Assembly: GCF_023715245.1 (NCBI RefSeq)
Contig: NZ_JAMBNV010000001.1
Location: 1,426,001-1,490,000 of the forward strand
Reading direction: 5' to 3'
DNA: 64,000 bases
Source of the DNA: Sporosarcina luteola
GTDB taxonomy: Bacteria; Bacillota; Bacilli; Bacillales_A; Planococcaceae
How positions within the stretch are numbered: the first letter of the stretch is position 1; every line of letters starts with the position of its first letter. The notes under the pieces were generated by a model that did no database searches, was not told where the DNA came from, and saw nothing but the letters and a program-made list of their open reading frames with translations. A program made the translations under genes and the position numbers. Positions 7,722 through 16,858 of the stretch are shown here, one piece after another.

Positions 7722-8769
7722 GAACGGAAGGCGACTTGTTAAACGACCAGGGCATCGTATTGAGAATCGACCAGCATTTTTAGGGAGGCTATCACTCCTC
7801 ATGCAAGAGGGCTACACATTCCATGATGGGTTGGTTCTGCTTATGCCTCACCATTCCAAACAATACAGTGAACTGCTAATTCAGGTAGAAAAGGATTTAA
7901 AGGATGGACTTGGCGTAACAGAAATTCTTAGAAGACTTGGTTTTTCTTCAAACATCCTTTTACCTGTCATCATCTCGGAAGTGGATGGAAGATTGGCGGA
8001 TGCCTTAAAAGGAATTGCAGAAAGAATGAAGCAGTCTCAAGAAAGAAAGAGGAAGCTGCGGAGTCTATTGGTTTATCCGATTATTCTCTTTTTCTTTCTG
8101 GCCATCTTTCTAGTAGTTTTCAGAAGCTATTTTCTTCCGAATCTGCAAACGATGGCTGTAGCAAGGAATGAAGCTGGAACCGGCTTTGTTACCCTGCTGC
8201 CACTCCTTGTATCGAAAATTCCCGATGTAATGCTCGGATTCGGTGTGTTTATTATCGTATTGGCTTGGATTGGAAATCTTATCTATCGCAGGCTGTTGCC
8301 GTTCGAAAAAATTCGTTTCCTTCTGGCCATTCCGTTTGTCGGTCCGCTACATTCGAAATGGAAGACAAGGGATTTTGCCGGTGAAATCGGTGGCCTTCTT
8401 CAGTCGGGACTATCTATACAAGATTCACTCGAAGTGTTGGTTGAGCAAGAAGTGGATCCCATCCTGGGCGAAATTGCAAAGACAATCAAAGGGCATGTGA
8501 TCTATGGCGAGAATTTTGATACAGCAATCCAACTGACAGTTGGTCTTCGAAAGGAGTTATGCGCCTACGTGAAGCATGGTTCCGATACGGGCCACTTGGG
8601 AAAGGAACTTCTACTGTTCAGTGAAAATCTTCATGACATGATCGAAGAGGAGATGGCAAGATGGCTTGCACTGCTGCAGCCCATATTGTTCGCAATATTG
8701 GCCGTCTGCATCTTGGCTGCATATCTTGCATTGCTCCTGCCGGTTTACAGTACGTTTGACAACTTTTAA
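7714..8769 (+). CDS. comGB: competence pilus membrane platform protein ComGB
   Basis: A type II secretion F-family inner-membrane protein of up to 351 residues with two repeated GspF domains. Hydrophobic helices lie at about residues 119-140, 167-192 and 316-345. GTG at 7714 overlaps the comGA stop by eight bases; TTG at 7737, behind GGAAGG, is an alternative start. It would anchor ComGA and the pseudopilins. Typical duplicated pattern: LLMQEGYTFHDGLVLL in repeat 1 and LLQSGLSIQDSLEVL in repeat 2. Confidence 0.92.
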   Translation: MVKNGRRLVKRPGHRIENRPAFLGRLSLLMQEGYTFHDGLVLLMPHHSKQYSELLIQVEKDLKDGLGVTEILRRLGFSSNILLPVIISEVDGRLADALKGIAERMKQSQERKRKLRSLLVYPIILFFFLAIFLVVFRSYFLPNLQTMAVARNEAGTGFVTLLPLLVSKIPDVMLGFGVFIIVLAWIGNLIYRRLLPFEKIRFLLAIPFVGPLHSKWKTRDFAGEIGGLLQSGLSIQDSLEVLVEQEVDPILGEIAKTIKGHVIYGENFDTAIQLTVGLRKELCAYVKHGSDTGHLGKELLLFSENLHDMIEEEMARWLALLQPILFAILAVCILAAYLALLLPVYSTFDNF

Positions 8770-8782
8770 GGAGGAGGAAAGA

Positions 8783-9118
8783 TTGAAACTAGTCAAGGAA
8801 GAAGAAGGGTTCACATTAATAGAGATGATGATCGTATTGCTTATCATTTCCGTTCTGGTACTGATCGCCATACCGAACGTGACAAAACATTCGAAATCGA
8901 TTGATGAAAAGGGATGCGAGGCATATGTGAAAATGGTGGAGGGACAGGTTGCGGCATATAAAATGGAGAAGCATACTAATCCGAGCATTGAAGACTTGGA
9001 GAGAGGTGGTTATTTGCCAAATGGTGCGAAGTGTCCGGATGGATCTGAAGTTTCGATTGATAGCGGTATAGTTACGACCCCGATTCTAAATCCTCCGAAG
9101 GATAGCGATGAAGACTGA
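8783..9118 (+). CDS. comGC: major pseudopilin ComGC
   Basis: A 111-residue prepilin, main subunit of the competence pilus. The prepilin peptidase (ComC) site is EEEG/FTLIEMM with Glu at +5, followed by a hydrophobic helix of ~20 residues. Two Cys (in KGCEAY and AKCPDG) could form the intramolecular disulfide known from ComGC. The start is TTG at 8783 behind AAGGAGGAGG; no ATG fits. Overlaps comGD by 11 bases. Confidence 0.95.
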   Translation: MKLVKEEEGFTLIEMMIVLLIISVLVLIAIPNVTKHSKSIDEKGCEAYVKMVEGQVAAYKMEKHTNPSIEDLERGGYLPNGAKCPDGSEVSIDSGIVTTPILNPPKDSDED

Positions 9119-9548
9119 CGAAAACGGCTTCACATTCCTGGAAATGCTTTTAGTATTGAGCGTCGTCGCAGTTCTGACTGCTGTAATACTACCTGTCGGA
9201 GATCGATGGATAACGAGGCATAGCGAGGAAGACGCGCTGTACACATTCATAGCAACGATTCATCATGCCCAGGCATATGCGATGGCGAACGAAACGTATA
9301 CAGCAATCAAGTTTCGGAATTCCGGTACATCCTATAGCTTGTATGCCCCTAGTTCAGTGACATATTCCACGATTGATTTTCCGGAAGGTATGCACTGGGT
9401 AAGGGGCGGCAATCGGATCAGTGCAATCGAATTTCATCCGAAAGGCCATATAATCAATCCGGGAACGGTCATTTTGCGTACATCGGCCGGTGACAAGCGT
9501 TTGACATTGCAACTACAGCACGGGAGGGTGCTCGTCTATGATCAATGA
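9108..9548 (+). CDS. comGD: minor pseudopilin ComGD
   Basis: A 146-residue prepilin-like protein with cleavage site ENG/FTFLEMLLVLS, then a hydrophobic N-terminal helix and a beta-rich head. Its start lies inside the end of comGC and its end inside comGE, the usual tight packing of the operon. Minor pilins are thought to prime pilus assembly; ComGD is assigned by order and the prepilin motif. Confidence 0.9.
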   Translation: MKTDENGFTFLEMLLVLSVVAVLTAVILPVGDRWITRHSEEDALYTFIATIHHAQAYAMANETYTAIKFRNSGTSYSLYAPSSVTYSTIDFPEGMHWVRGGNRISAIEFHPKGHIINPGTVILRTSAGDKRLTLQLQHGRVLVYDQ

Positions 9549-9840
9549 AAGAGGCTATTCATGGCCGGAATCAATTTTATCCCTTGTCATTATTACAGTG
9601 ATTTTTGGAACGCTGTTGCCATTCTATTCTACTATTTCGACGCGTCTTGAAGTGAAGAGACTCGACATGCATGCAGCGGAATCCGCCTACCATAGCGCCA
9701 TTCTCTATCGTTCATACGGAATAGTGACAGGGACAAACCGGATAGAGAAGACATTGTACAATTGGTCTGTTGAAGGTGAGGGCATCTGTGTAACCTATCA
9801 TTACATAGAACGGGAATTCATGAAATGCATAGCATTCTGA
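9538..9840 (+). CDS. comGE: minor pseudopilin ComGE
   Basis: A 100-residue prepilin-like protein beginning MINERGYSWPESILSLVIIT. Cleavage is likely at ERG/YSWPE with Glu at +5, followed by a hydrophobic helix. The body has little similarity that I recognise, so the name comes from position (fifth gene) and the signal. Overlaps both neighbours by 11 and 16 bases. Confidence 0.82.
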   Translation: MINERGYSWPESILSLVIITVIFGTLLPFYSTISTRLEVKRLDMHAAESAYHSAILYRSYGIVTGTNRIEKTLYNWSVEGEGICVTYHYIEREFMKCIAF

Positions 9841-10274
9841 AGCTCCGTAATGAATCAGGATACTCTCTTCTGGAAGCTTTGTTTCAGTTACTAATCATGG
9901 GCATATTCCTTCATTTTTTCGTTCTGTTCTTTTATTGGAAACTGCCGATTGAACGTCAATTACAAGATTATTATGCGACTGAGTGGGAGCTTTTTGCAAT
10001 CGACCTGCAAGCATTGTTGGTTGATGTCGACGATTTCAATGTCCATATGGGTAACAGGGCCATTACATTCACAAATGAAAGAGGGAAAATAGAAGTGGGC
10101 CAAAGTAATAATGTCATTCGAAAATCGATAAATAATACTGGGTATATACCTCTCTTCACGAACATCTCAAGTGTCTTTTTTAATCATGAAGGGTATGAGC
10201 TCAATGTGGAAGTGACGATGCTTGACGGGTGGAAGCGGGAAAGGAGATTTGCAATTGGGTTTCGCCAAGAATGA
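9825..10274 (+). CDS. comGF: minor pseudopilin ComGF
   Basis: A 149-residue protein with the prepilin-like start NESGYSLLEALFQLLIMGIF. A hydrophobic segment at about residues 18-38 and a beta-rich soluble part follow (NVHMGNRAITFTNERGKIEV). These fit ComGF, which has an ATP-independent structural role in the competence pilus. Start codon inside comGE; end inside comGG. Confidence 0.85.
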   Translation: MHSILKLRNESGYSLLEALFQLLIMGIFLHFFVLFFYWKLPIERQLQDYYATEWELFAIDLQALLVDVDDFNVHMGNRAITFTNERGKIEVGQSNNVIRKSINNTGYIPLFTNISSVFFNHEGYELNVEVTMLDGWKRERRFAIGFRQE

Positions 10275-10434
10275 GCAAGGAGTCATTTTGGCGGCTTCGC
10301 TAATTTTACTTTTTCTCGTCAGCCTCTTTCTTTTTACTATTGTTTCGTGGCATAGTAATCTATACAGAACTTACGATTCAATTGAACTCCATTACGAGAA
10401 CGAAACATCAAAGTTAATGAGGCAAGGCGGGTAG
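10255..10434 (+). CDS. comGG: ComGG-like pilus protein, short
   Basis: A 59-residue protein starting at TTG 10255, eight bases after AAGGAG. It has NEQGVILAASLILLFLVSLF, a pilin-type hydrophobic helix preceded by a glycine. The Glu at +5 is absent, as is common for ComGG/GspK-like subunits. B. subtilis ComGG is about 124 residues, so this copy is half-length and lacks most of the globular head. Named by position as the last comG gene; an upstream TTG at 10222 is possible but has no ribosome site. Confidence 0.7.
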   Translation: MGFAKNEQGVILAASLILLFLVSLFLFTIVSWHSNLYRTYDSIELHYENETSKLMRQGG

Positions 10435-10438
10435 AGAT

Positions 10439-10951
10439 ATGAAGAGAGTATACTTGGTCGGTTTCATGGGAAGCGGAAAAAGCGCCATCGGCAAGCGGCT
10501 GGGGACATTGTTGAATTTGCCTTTTTACGATATGGATACGGAAATTGCCAAACGGACAGGAATGACAATCCCTCAAATCTTCGAAACATACGGAGAGGAG
10601 TCGTTCAGGGAAATGGAAACCGAATTCCTACGTACTTTCCATGACAGCTATTGCATCATTGCGACCGGCGGCGGTGTTGCAATGCGAGAGGAAAACAGGA
10701 AAATTATGAGAAGGACAGGACTTGTATTTTTTTTGAATTCAACATTCCGTGATATTTGGCGAAGGATTTCCACCGATAGCAACAGACCGATCGTTCAGCG
10801 ATCTTCCAGACATGAATTGGAGAGGCTCTTTCACAAGAGAAAGCCGCTTTATTTGCAAAGCGCTCATTTTAAAGTCGAAACGACAAATAGGACATTGAAT
10901 GAGATTACTCAGTATATTGCGTCTCAGATTGTTAGATTGACTATCCAATGA
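10439..10951 (+). CDS. aroK: shikimate kinase
   Basis: A 170-residue cytoplasmic kinase phosphorylating shikimate with ATP in the chorismate pathway. The Walker A loop GFMGSGKSAIGK is at residues 8-19, the shikimate-binding DMDTEI at 32-37 and FR (SFREME), and the Walker B-like ATGGGVAMR at about 75-83. It lies 4 bases after comGG and may be read from the comG transcript as well as from its own. The aroQ gene for another step of the same pathway lies 14 kb away. Confidence 0.93.
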   Translation: MKRVYLVGFMGSGKSAIGKRLGTLLNLPFYDMDTEIAKRTGMTIPQIFETYGEESFREMETEFLRTFHDSYCIIATGGGVAMREENRKIMRRTGLVFFLNSTFRDIWRRISTDSNRPIVQRSSRHELERLFHKRKPLYLQSAHFKVETTNRTLNEITQYIASQIVRLTIQ

Positions 10952-11042
10952 CTGCACACTGAAATATTTGTTTATTTAAACACGAACAATTAATAGTTCT
11001 GGATAAAAAACGTTCGGCAATTTAATAATACATCAAAAAGGA

Positions 11043-11071
11043 TTGCGCTATTAAAAATAAAATGTTAAGAT
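11043..11071 (+). promoter_or_regulatory. sigma-A promoter of the gcv operon
   Basis: TTGCGC (11043-11048), 17-nt spacer, TAAGAT (11066-11071), about 70 nt before the glycine riboswitch. Confidence 0.5.
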
Positions 11072-11133
11072 ATGAGGCGAAAGGGCAGTTACTTGTCCGA
11101 ATTTTACTCATTTTATTTTTAATTAAATATGGC

Positions 11134-11341
11134 GGATGATTGGATGGGGAGAGCACGCATTAGGCGTCGCCGAAGGAGCAAGTAACGGAAGTTATGAATC
11201 TCTCAGGCAAAAAGACTCATTCATGACGCGTCTCTGGAGAGCGCCGATTATTTCGGCCACCAAAGAGGAAAGCCGCAAGGTCAAACTTTCAGGTACATGG
11301 ACAGAGGTTCTCTTATTACAAGGGGACTTCTGTCTTTTTTT
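11134..11341 (+). promoter_or_regulatory. tandem glycine riboswitch (gcvT element) with terminator
   Basis: Two glycine aptamers in series. The first has GGGGAGAGC, CGCCGAAGGAGCAAGTAA and GAATCTCTCAGGCAAAAAGAC; the second has TCTCTGGAGAGCGCCG, CACCAAAGAGGAAA and AACTTTCAGGTACATGGACA. These are the conserved gcvT-element blocks. A terminator follows: 13-bp stem from 11300-11312 and 11322-11334, then seven T. The first stem arm shares the end of the second aptamer (GACAGAGG), so glycine binding should disrupt the terminator and turn on gcvT-gcvPA-gcvPB. Confidence 0.93.
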
Positions 11342-11363
11342 CATCATTCATTTCAAGGGGGAT

Positions 11364-12467
11364 ATGACTTTGACAGGAACTTTGAAACGCACTGCACTAT
11401 TTGATAGTTATCAACAGTACGGTGGAAAAACGATTGATTTCGGTGGTTGGGAACTGCCAGTTCAGTTTTCGAGCATTAAGGCCGAACATGAAGCTGTTAG
11501 AACTAAAGCTGGCCTATTTGACGTATCGCATATGGGCGAAGTTTTTGTTTCTGGCCCAGATTCACTTTCCTTCCTGCAAGGGTTGGTTACCAATGATGTC
11601 TCCAAATTGAAGGACGGTCAAGCGCAATACACTGCAATGTGTTATGAGAATGGCGGCACAGTAGATGATCTTCTCATCTACAAAAGGAAAGAGAATGATT
11701 ATCTTCTAGTCGTGAACGCATCGAACATCGAAAAAGACGTTGAATGGATGAAGCAGCATGTGACGGGAGATGTGGTCATCGATGACCGTTCGAACGAATT
11801 CGGCCTACTAGCATTACAAGGTCCGAAAGCGCAGGAAGTTTTGCAGAAATTGACTTTCGAACCATTGGATGAAATCAAGTTCTTCCGTTTCAAAGAAAAT
11901 GTCGATGTCGCAGGGCACAATGTTCTCATTTCCCGGACAGGGTATACCGGTGAAGATGGTTTCGAAATCTATGGATCGCCGGAATCGATGGTCGCTCTAT
12001 GGCCGGCCATTTTGGAAGCGGGAGAAGAGGAAGGTGTGGTTCCTGCCGGTTTAGGAGCCCGCGATACTCTTCGATTCGAAGCAGGACTGCCACTTTACGG
12101 CCAGGAGTTATCGAAAGACATTACTCCGCTAGAAACAGGCCTTGGCTTTGTCGTGAAGTTGAATAAGGAAGCTGATTTCATAGGTAAAGAAGTGCTAACT
12201 GAACAAAAGGAAAATGGTGTTCCAAGGAAACTGGTCGGTCTTGAAATGATCGATAAAGGAATTCCGCGGACAGGCTATAAAGTCTTCATTGGCGACGAGG
12301 AAATCGGGGAAGTCACTACGGGAACCCAATCGCCTACACTGAAAAAGAATATCGGATTCGCACTTCTTGCAACGGAGCATACAGCTCAAGGAACTGAAGT
12401 TGAAGTTGAAATCCGTGGCAAACGTCTGAAAGCGAAATTGATTGCCACACCTTTCTATAAACGATAA
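11364..12467 (+). CDS. gcvT: aminomethyltransferase, glycine cleavage T protein
   Basis: A 367-residue T protein that transfers the methylene group from the H-protein-bound aminomethyl moiety to THF and releases ammonia. Typical sequence: [20 protein letters not shown] near residues 50-69, [18 protein letters not shown], and the folate-site [12 protein letters not shown] near 195. The start is placed at ATG 11364 behind AAGGGGG; TTG 11370 is also possible. The frame open from 11136 runs through the riboswitch and is not coding. First gene of the glycine-induced operon. Confidence 0.95.
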   Translation: MTLTGTLKRTALFDSYQQYGGKTIDFGGWELPVQFSSIKAEHEAVRTKAGLFDVSHMGEVFVSGPDSLSFLQGLVTNDVSKLKDGQAQYTAMCYENGGTVDDLLIYKRKENDYLLVVNASNIEKDVEWMKQHVTGDVVIDDRSNEFGLLALQGPKAQEVLQKLTFEPLDEIKFFRFKENVDVAGHNVLISRTGYTGEDGFEIYGSPESMVALWPAILEAGEEEGVVPAGLGARDTLRFEAGLPLYGQELSKDITPLETGLGFVVKLNKEADFIGKEVLTEQKENGVPRKLVGLEMIDKGIPRTGYKVFIGDEEIGEVTTGTQSPTLKKNIGFALLATEHTAQGTEVEVEIRGKRLKAKLIATPFYKR

Positions 12468-12492
12468 ATGAATGAAGAGGAGACATGTTGAT

Positions 12493-13839
12493 ATGAAGCA
12501 TCGTTATATTCCTATGACGGAGACGGATCGTGAAGAAATGCTATCAGCAATCGGGATTGCGACAGTTGATGAGCTTTTTGAAGATATTCCGGAGAAAGTC
12601 CGTTTTAAAGGTGAATTGAATATTAAACCAGCGAAAGCGGAGTCCGCATTGACGAAGGAGCTTGCACAACTTGCAGCCAAAAACGCGGATGCGCGCACCT
12701 ATGCATCATTCTTAGGAGCAGGTGTGTATGATCATTATAAACCGATCATCGTCGATCATGTCATATCGCGTTCCGAATTCTATACAGCCTATACACCATA
12801 CCAACCAGAGATTTCTCAAGGAGAATTGCAAGCCATCTTTGAATTCCAAACGATGATCTGTGAATTGACGGGCATGGACATTGCCAACTCATCGATGTAT
12901 GACGGCGGCACTTCATTGGCTGAAGCTGGGACGATGGCGGCAGGACATACACGCCGCACTAAAATCCTCGTTTCCGAAACAGTTCATCCTGAAGCGCGGG
13001 ACGTAGTGGCGTCTTACGCGGCGGGCCAATTTATCGATGTGGTAACGATTCCTCATAAAGATGGGGTGACGGATATGGCATTGCTTGAGGAGTTGCTCGA
13101 TGATAATACAGCAGCAGTTCTCGTACAATATCCGAACTTCTTCGGTCAGGTGGAAGACATCCAAAAAATTGGAGACATTACTCATGACAAAGGCGGATTG
13201 TTAGTCGTATCGGCGAATCCGCTAGCACTAGGTGTATTGACGCCTCCAGGAAAATTAGGCGCGGATATTACAGTCGGTGATGCACAGCCGTTCGGAATTT
13301 CCGAACAGTTCGGCGGCCCGCATTGCGGATACTTTGCAACTACTAAAAAGTTGATGAGGAAAATGCCAGGAAGATTGGTAGGGGAAACTACTGACAGCGA
13401 AGGCAGACGCGGATACGTATTGACGCTTCAAGCACGTGAACAACATATCCGACGTGACAAGGCCACATCCAATATTTGTTCGAACCAAGCACTGAATGCT
13501 CTTGCAGCTTCGGTTGCAATGACCGCCTTAGGAAAAGCTGGTACAAAGGAAATTGCATACCAAAATATCGCAAAAACCGCATATGCGAAAAGTTCTTTTG
13601 AGAAAGCTGGTTTCGAAGTGAAGTACGGCGGGGTTCATTTCAATGAAATTGTCGTGGTAATAAATAAGCCGGTTAAAGAAGTGAACTCGAAGCTTCTTGA
13701 AAAAGGGATCATCGGCGGATATGATCTTGGATTAACGTATCCAGAGCTTTCCAACCATGTTTTAATTGCCGTTACGGAACAACGTACGAAAGAAGAAATT
13801 GATGCACTTGTGCAGGAAATGGAGGCCCTTCATGCATAA
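12493..13839 (+). CDS. gcvPA: glycine dehydrogenase (decarboxylating) subunit 1
   Basis: A 448-residue N-terminal half of the split P protein, the PLP-dependent glycine decarboxylase of the glycine cleavage complex. Motifs typical of GcvPA are present: [31 protein letters not shown] and [15 protein letters not shown]. The start at 12493 is chosen because AGAGGAG lies 10 nt upstream, giving the usual length of the family. The PLP lysine is in the partner subunit. Its stop overlaps gcvPB by eight bases, which suits equal expression of the two subunits. Confidence 0.95.
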   Translation: MKHRYIPMTETDREEMLSAIGIATVDELFEDIPEKVRFKGELNIKPAKAESALTKELAQLAAKNADARTYASFLGAGVYDHYKPIIVDHVISRSEFYTAYTPYQPEISQGELQAIFEFQTMICELTGMDIANSSMYDGGTSLAEAGTMAAGHTRRTKILVSETVHPEARDVVASYAAGQFIDVVTIPHKDGVTDMALLEELLDDNTAAVLVQYPNFFGQVEDIQKIGDITHDKGGLLVVSANPLALGVLTPPGKLGADITVGDAQPFGISEQFGGPHCGYFATTKKLMRKMPGRLVGETTDSEGRRGYVLTLQAREQHIRRDKATSNICSNQALNALAASVAMTALGKAGTKEIAYQNIAKTAYAKSSFEKAGFEVKYGGVHFNEIVVVINKPVKEVNSKLLEKGIIGGYDLGLTYPELSNHVLIAVTEQRTKEEIDALVQEMEALHA

Positions 13840-15310
13840 AGACAACCAACCGCTCATTTTTGAAATTACAAAAGCAGGCCGAATCGGCTATAGTTTGCCT
13901 GAGCTAGATGTTCCTGAAATCGATCTTTCAAGCCATTTGCCGGAAGGTCTTCTCAGAGAGGAATCTCCTGAGCTTCCAGAAGTATCAGAACTTGATATTA
14001 TGCGCCATTATACAGCACTATCCAATCGTAACCACGGTGTAGATACTGGCTTCTATCCACTTGGATCTTGTACGATGAAGTATAATCCGAAAATCAATGA
14101 GGCAGTGGCAAGATTCCCTGGTTTTGCGAATATCCACCCGTTGCAGGATGAATCGACTGTCCAAGGTGCAATGGAAATGATGTATGACCTACAAGAACAT
14201 CTTGAAGAAATTACCGGAATGGATGAAGTGACACTTCAACCAGCTGCAGGTGCACATGGGGAATGGACTGCCCTCATGATGATCCGTGCGTTCCACGAAG
14301 CTAACGGGGAATCTCACCGTACAAAGGTGCTTGTACCGGACTCCGCGCATGGTACAAACCCTGCTTCCGCTACAGTGGCGGGCTTTGATACAGTTACAGT
14401 TAAGTCAAATGAATTCGGTCTTGTCGATATTGATGACTTGAAATCGAAGGTCGGCCAGGATACGGCTGCCCTCATGCTTACGAATCCGAATACATTAGGT
14501 CTCTTTGAAGAAGATATTCTTGAGATGGCTGAAATTGTACACGGCGTAGGAGGGAAATTGTACTATGACGGCGCGAACTTGAACGCTGTTATGGCAAAAG
14601 CACGTCCTGGAGATATGGGCTTCGATGCGGTCCACTTGAATTTGCATAAGACATTTACAGGTCCTCACGGCGGCGGCGGCCCAGGTTCAGGCCCTGTCGG
14701 AGTAACGAAAGAATTGGCTCCGTTCTTGCCGAAACCGATTCTTGTCAAAGAGGATAACCGTTATACATTCAAATATGACGTTCCTCAATCAATCGGGCGC
14801 GTCAAACCTTTCTATGGCAACTTCGGCATCTATTTGCGTGCGTACACATATATCCGTTCAATGGGTCCGGATGGCTTGAAAGCTGTTACGGAAAATGCGG
14901 TGTTGAATGCAAACTACATGATGCGCAGACTCGAGCCTTATTTCGACCTGCCTTACACGCAGCACTGTAAGCATGAGTTCGTATTATCTGGACGCCGTCA
15001 GAAGAAATTGGGCGTACGGACATTGGATATGGCGAAACGGTTGCTCGACTTCGGCTTCCATCCGCCTACAATCTATTTCCCGTTGAATGTTGAAGAGGCA
15101 ATCATGATCGAGCCAACGGAAACGGAATCGAAGGAGACGCTTGATTCTTTCATCGATACTATGATCCAAATTGCGAAAGAAGTCGAGGAGAATCCGGAAA
15201 TCGTGCAGGAAGCCCCTCATACGACTGTTATCAACCGTCTTGACGAGACGAAAGCCGCCCGTCAACCTGTGTTGAGATATACAAAAGAAAAAGAGCCTGT
15301 GAATGCTTGA
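13832..15310 (+). CDS. gcvPB: glycine dehydrogenase (decarboxylating) subunit 2
   Basis: A 492-residue C-terminal half of the split P protein. The PLP-binding Lys is in [17 protein letters not shown] near residue 275. [12 protein letters not shown] and [11 protein letters not shown] are other family marks. The start ATG at 13832 lies behind GGAGG inside the end of gcvPA. With GcvPA it forms the PLP enzyme that hands the aminomethyl group to lipoylated H protein. The H-protein and L-protein genes are not adjacent, though lipM, which supplies lipoylation, follows soon after. Confidence 0.95.
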   Translation: MHKDNQPLIFEITKAGRIGYSLPELDVPEIDLSSHLPEGLLREESPELPEVSELDIMRHYTALSNRNHGVDTGFYPLGSCTMKYNPKINEAVARFPGFANIHPLQDESTVQGAMEMMYDLQEHLEEITGMDEVTLQPAAGAHGEWTALMMIRAFHEANGESHRTKVLVPDSAHGTNPASATVAGFDTVTVKSNEFGLVDIDDLKSKVGQDTAALMLTNPNTLGLFEEDILEMAEIVHGVGGKLYYDGANLNAVMAKARPGDMGFDAVHLNLHKTFTGPHGGGGPGSGPVGVTKELAPFLPKPILVKEDNRYTFKYDVPQSIGRVKPFYGNFGIYLRAYTYIRSMGPDGLKAVTENAVLNANYMMRRLEPYFDLPYTQHCKHEFVLSGRRQKKLGVRTLDMAKRLLDFGFHPPTIYFPLNVEEAIMIEPTETESKETLDSFIDTMIQIAKEVEENPEIVQEAPHTTVINRLDETKAARQPVLRYTKEKEPVNA

Positions 15311-15322
15311 TATGGAATAAAA

Positions 15323-15355
15323 AAAGGAGAGACCTTGTAACCGGGTCTCTCCTTT
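15323..15355. terminator. terminator of the gcv operon (bidirectional)
   Basis: 12-bp stem AAAGGAGAGACC (15323-15334) with GGTCTCTCCTTT (15344-15355). A-tract before and T-tract at the end; it separates gcvPB from the convergent yqhL. Confidence 0.85.
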
Positions 15356-15369
15356 GTCTATTCACATGA

Positions 15370-15747
15370 TTATTTACTTTTCACTTTGCCAGTCCAAGTG
15401 CGGAATCCGCCTTGCAGCTGGTACAGCTGGGTGTAGTCCCGTTTCTTCAAATACATCGCAGCTCGTGAGCTTTTACCGCCGTTTTGATCATAAAGATAGA
15501 CCGGCTTGTCCGGACGGATTTCTTTAAAACGCTGACGGAATTGTGAATATGGAATGTTACGAGCGCCTAAAATATGACCCGCTTCATATTCTTTTGGTTC
15601 ACGTACATCAATCAATTGTGCTTTTCGGTATCCTTCAATGAATTGCTCCTGTGTTAGGTTTGTAACAGCCTTTTTGACACGGAACATTGTAATGACAAAA
15701 TACAAAATGATGGCGAGCACTACCGCCCCAAGAATAATATAATCCAC
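15370..15747 (-). CDS. yqhL: membrane-anchored rhodanese-like protein YqhL, active-site Cys replaced
   Basis: A 125-residue protein: one N-terminal membrane helix (residues 3-22), then a rhodanese domain (about 35-120) with LIDVREPKEYEAGHILGARN. The loop that normally reads Y-C-Q-N with the persulfide-forming Cys reads LYDQNGGKSSRAA, so the nucleophile is Asp (codon GAT). The domain is therefore unlikely to carry out sulfur transfer. Position between gcvPB and lipM is as in B. subtilis. Function of this inactive-looking form is unknown; a binding or scaffold role is inference. Confidence 0.88.
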   Translation of the reverse strand: MDYIILGAVVLAIILYFVITMFRVKKAVTNLTQEQFIEGYRKAQLIDVREPKEYEAGHILGARNIPYSQFRQRFKEIRPDKPVYLYDQNGGKSSRAAMYLKKRDYTQLYQLQGGFRTWTGKVKSK

Positions 15748-15853
15748 AACCGATTTTCCCCTTTCTTTCTATAATTCCATTATAAAGAATGAGTAGCACT
15801 TGTTCAATGGGAATGATAAAATGATATGCATTGCAGGTAAGGGGGTAGATGAT

Positions 15854-16690
15854 TTGGGTAAGGCGGTTTGGCATTTTATCAATTCAGGAAAATGTTCGCC
15901 ATCATACAATATGGCGCTGGACGAAGCGTTGTTGGAGTGGCATAGCAGAGGAGAAATCGGGCCTGTACTGCGTTTTTATGAGTGGGACCCGGCAACACTT
16001 TCAATCGGATACTTTCAAAGCGTCGAAAGGGAGATTGATTTGGAAGCGGTTGAGAAACACGGACTCGGATTCGTACGTCGCCCAACCGGCGGAAGAGGCG
16101 TCCTGCACGAGCATGAACTTACATATAGCGTAATCGTAACTGAAGATTATCCTGGAATGCCGGAGACCGTCACAGAGGCGTATCGTGTCATTTCTGACGG
16201 TCTTTTAGAAGGCTTCCGGAACCTTGGACTGCATGCCGAATTTTCATTGCCGGCTTCAAAGGAGCAAAGCAATAACCTTAAAAAGCCGAAAAGCGCTGTT
16301 TGTTTCGATGCTCCAAGCTGGTATGAGCTTGTCGTCGAAGGGAAGAAAGTCGCGGGAAGCGCCCAAACCCGGCAGAAAGGTGTAATATTACAGCATGGAG
16401 CGATCCTATTAGGTTTGGACGAGGACAAGCTTGTATCCTTATTCAAGTTCCCGTCTGAAGAAAGTCGGAAGCGGATGCTCGAAAGCCTGCCGGAAAAAGC
16501 GGTTGCCATCGATCGATTGACTAATCGCGAAATCTCCGTGGAGGAATGTGTTGGAGCTTTTGCAACAGGGTTTGAAAAAGCTTTAGATATCGTCCTTCAA
16601 CCGATGGAACTTACTGCAGAGCAACTTCTTTATGTAGAAGAGGTTGAAAAAAGAAAATATGCGAATAAAGACTGGACGTTTAAAAAATGA
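15854..16690 (+). CDS. lipM: octanoyl-[acyl carrier protein]:protein octanoyltransferase LipM
   Basis: A 278-residue enzyme transferring octanoate from ACP to the GcvH lysine, first step of lipoate assembly in Bacillus. Hallmarks: [20 protein letters not shown] (about residues 71-90), catalytic Cys in [12 protein letters not shown] near 151, and [12 protein letters not shown] (about 165-176). The start is taken at TTG 15854 with AAGGGGG nine bases upstream, giving [12 protein letters not shown] as in the family; the longer frame from 15800 has no ribosome site. Its product supports both GcvH and the lipoyl E2 proteins of the bkd operon. Confidence 0.94.
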   Translation: MGKAVWHFINSGKCSPSYNMALDEALLEWHSRGEIGPVLRFYEWDPATLSIGYFQSVEREIDLEAVEKHGLGFVRRPTGGRGVLHEHELTYSVIVTEDYPGMPETVTEAYRVISDGLLEGFRNLGLHAEFSLPASKEQSNNLKKPKSAVCFDAPSWYELVVEGKKVAGSAQTRQKGVILQHGAILLGLDEDKLVSLFKFPSEESRKRMLESLPEKAVAIDRLTNREISVEECVGAFATGFEKALDIVLQPMELTAEQLLYVEEVEKRKYANKDWTFKK

Positions 16691-16776
16691 GACTGGCACT
16701 TTCGAATTATTTTTTGTCGAAAAGTGCGTAATATCAACTGCGAATATTTCGGTCTCAAATCTTATCATTGCGGCAG

Positions 16777-16829
16777 GTTTCAATATGTAGTAGATTAGGG
16801 AATAGAATCAACACAACATGTTGTGTTGA
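16777..16829 (+). promoter_or_regulatory. NrdR-like operator pair before nrdJ
   Basis: A perfect 22-bp palindrome at 16808-16829 contains ACACAACATGTTGTGT, close to the NrdR box consensus. A weaker match centred on CAATATGTAG (16781-16790) lies 33 bp upstream by centre, about three helical turns, as in known tandem NrdR sites. NrdR binding is inferred from this and the downstream reductase. The palindrome ends 29 bases before the start codon. Confidence 0.6.
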
Positions 16830-16858
16830 CAAAAATAAACCAGAGGGAGGATGCGTTA

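Noticed and set aside
11136-11363. Extended gcvT start inside the riboswitch
   Set aside because: The frame happens to be open through the aptamers and terminator; the family N-terminus and ribosome site are at 11364.
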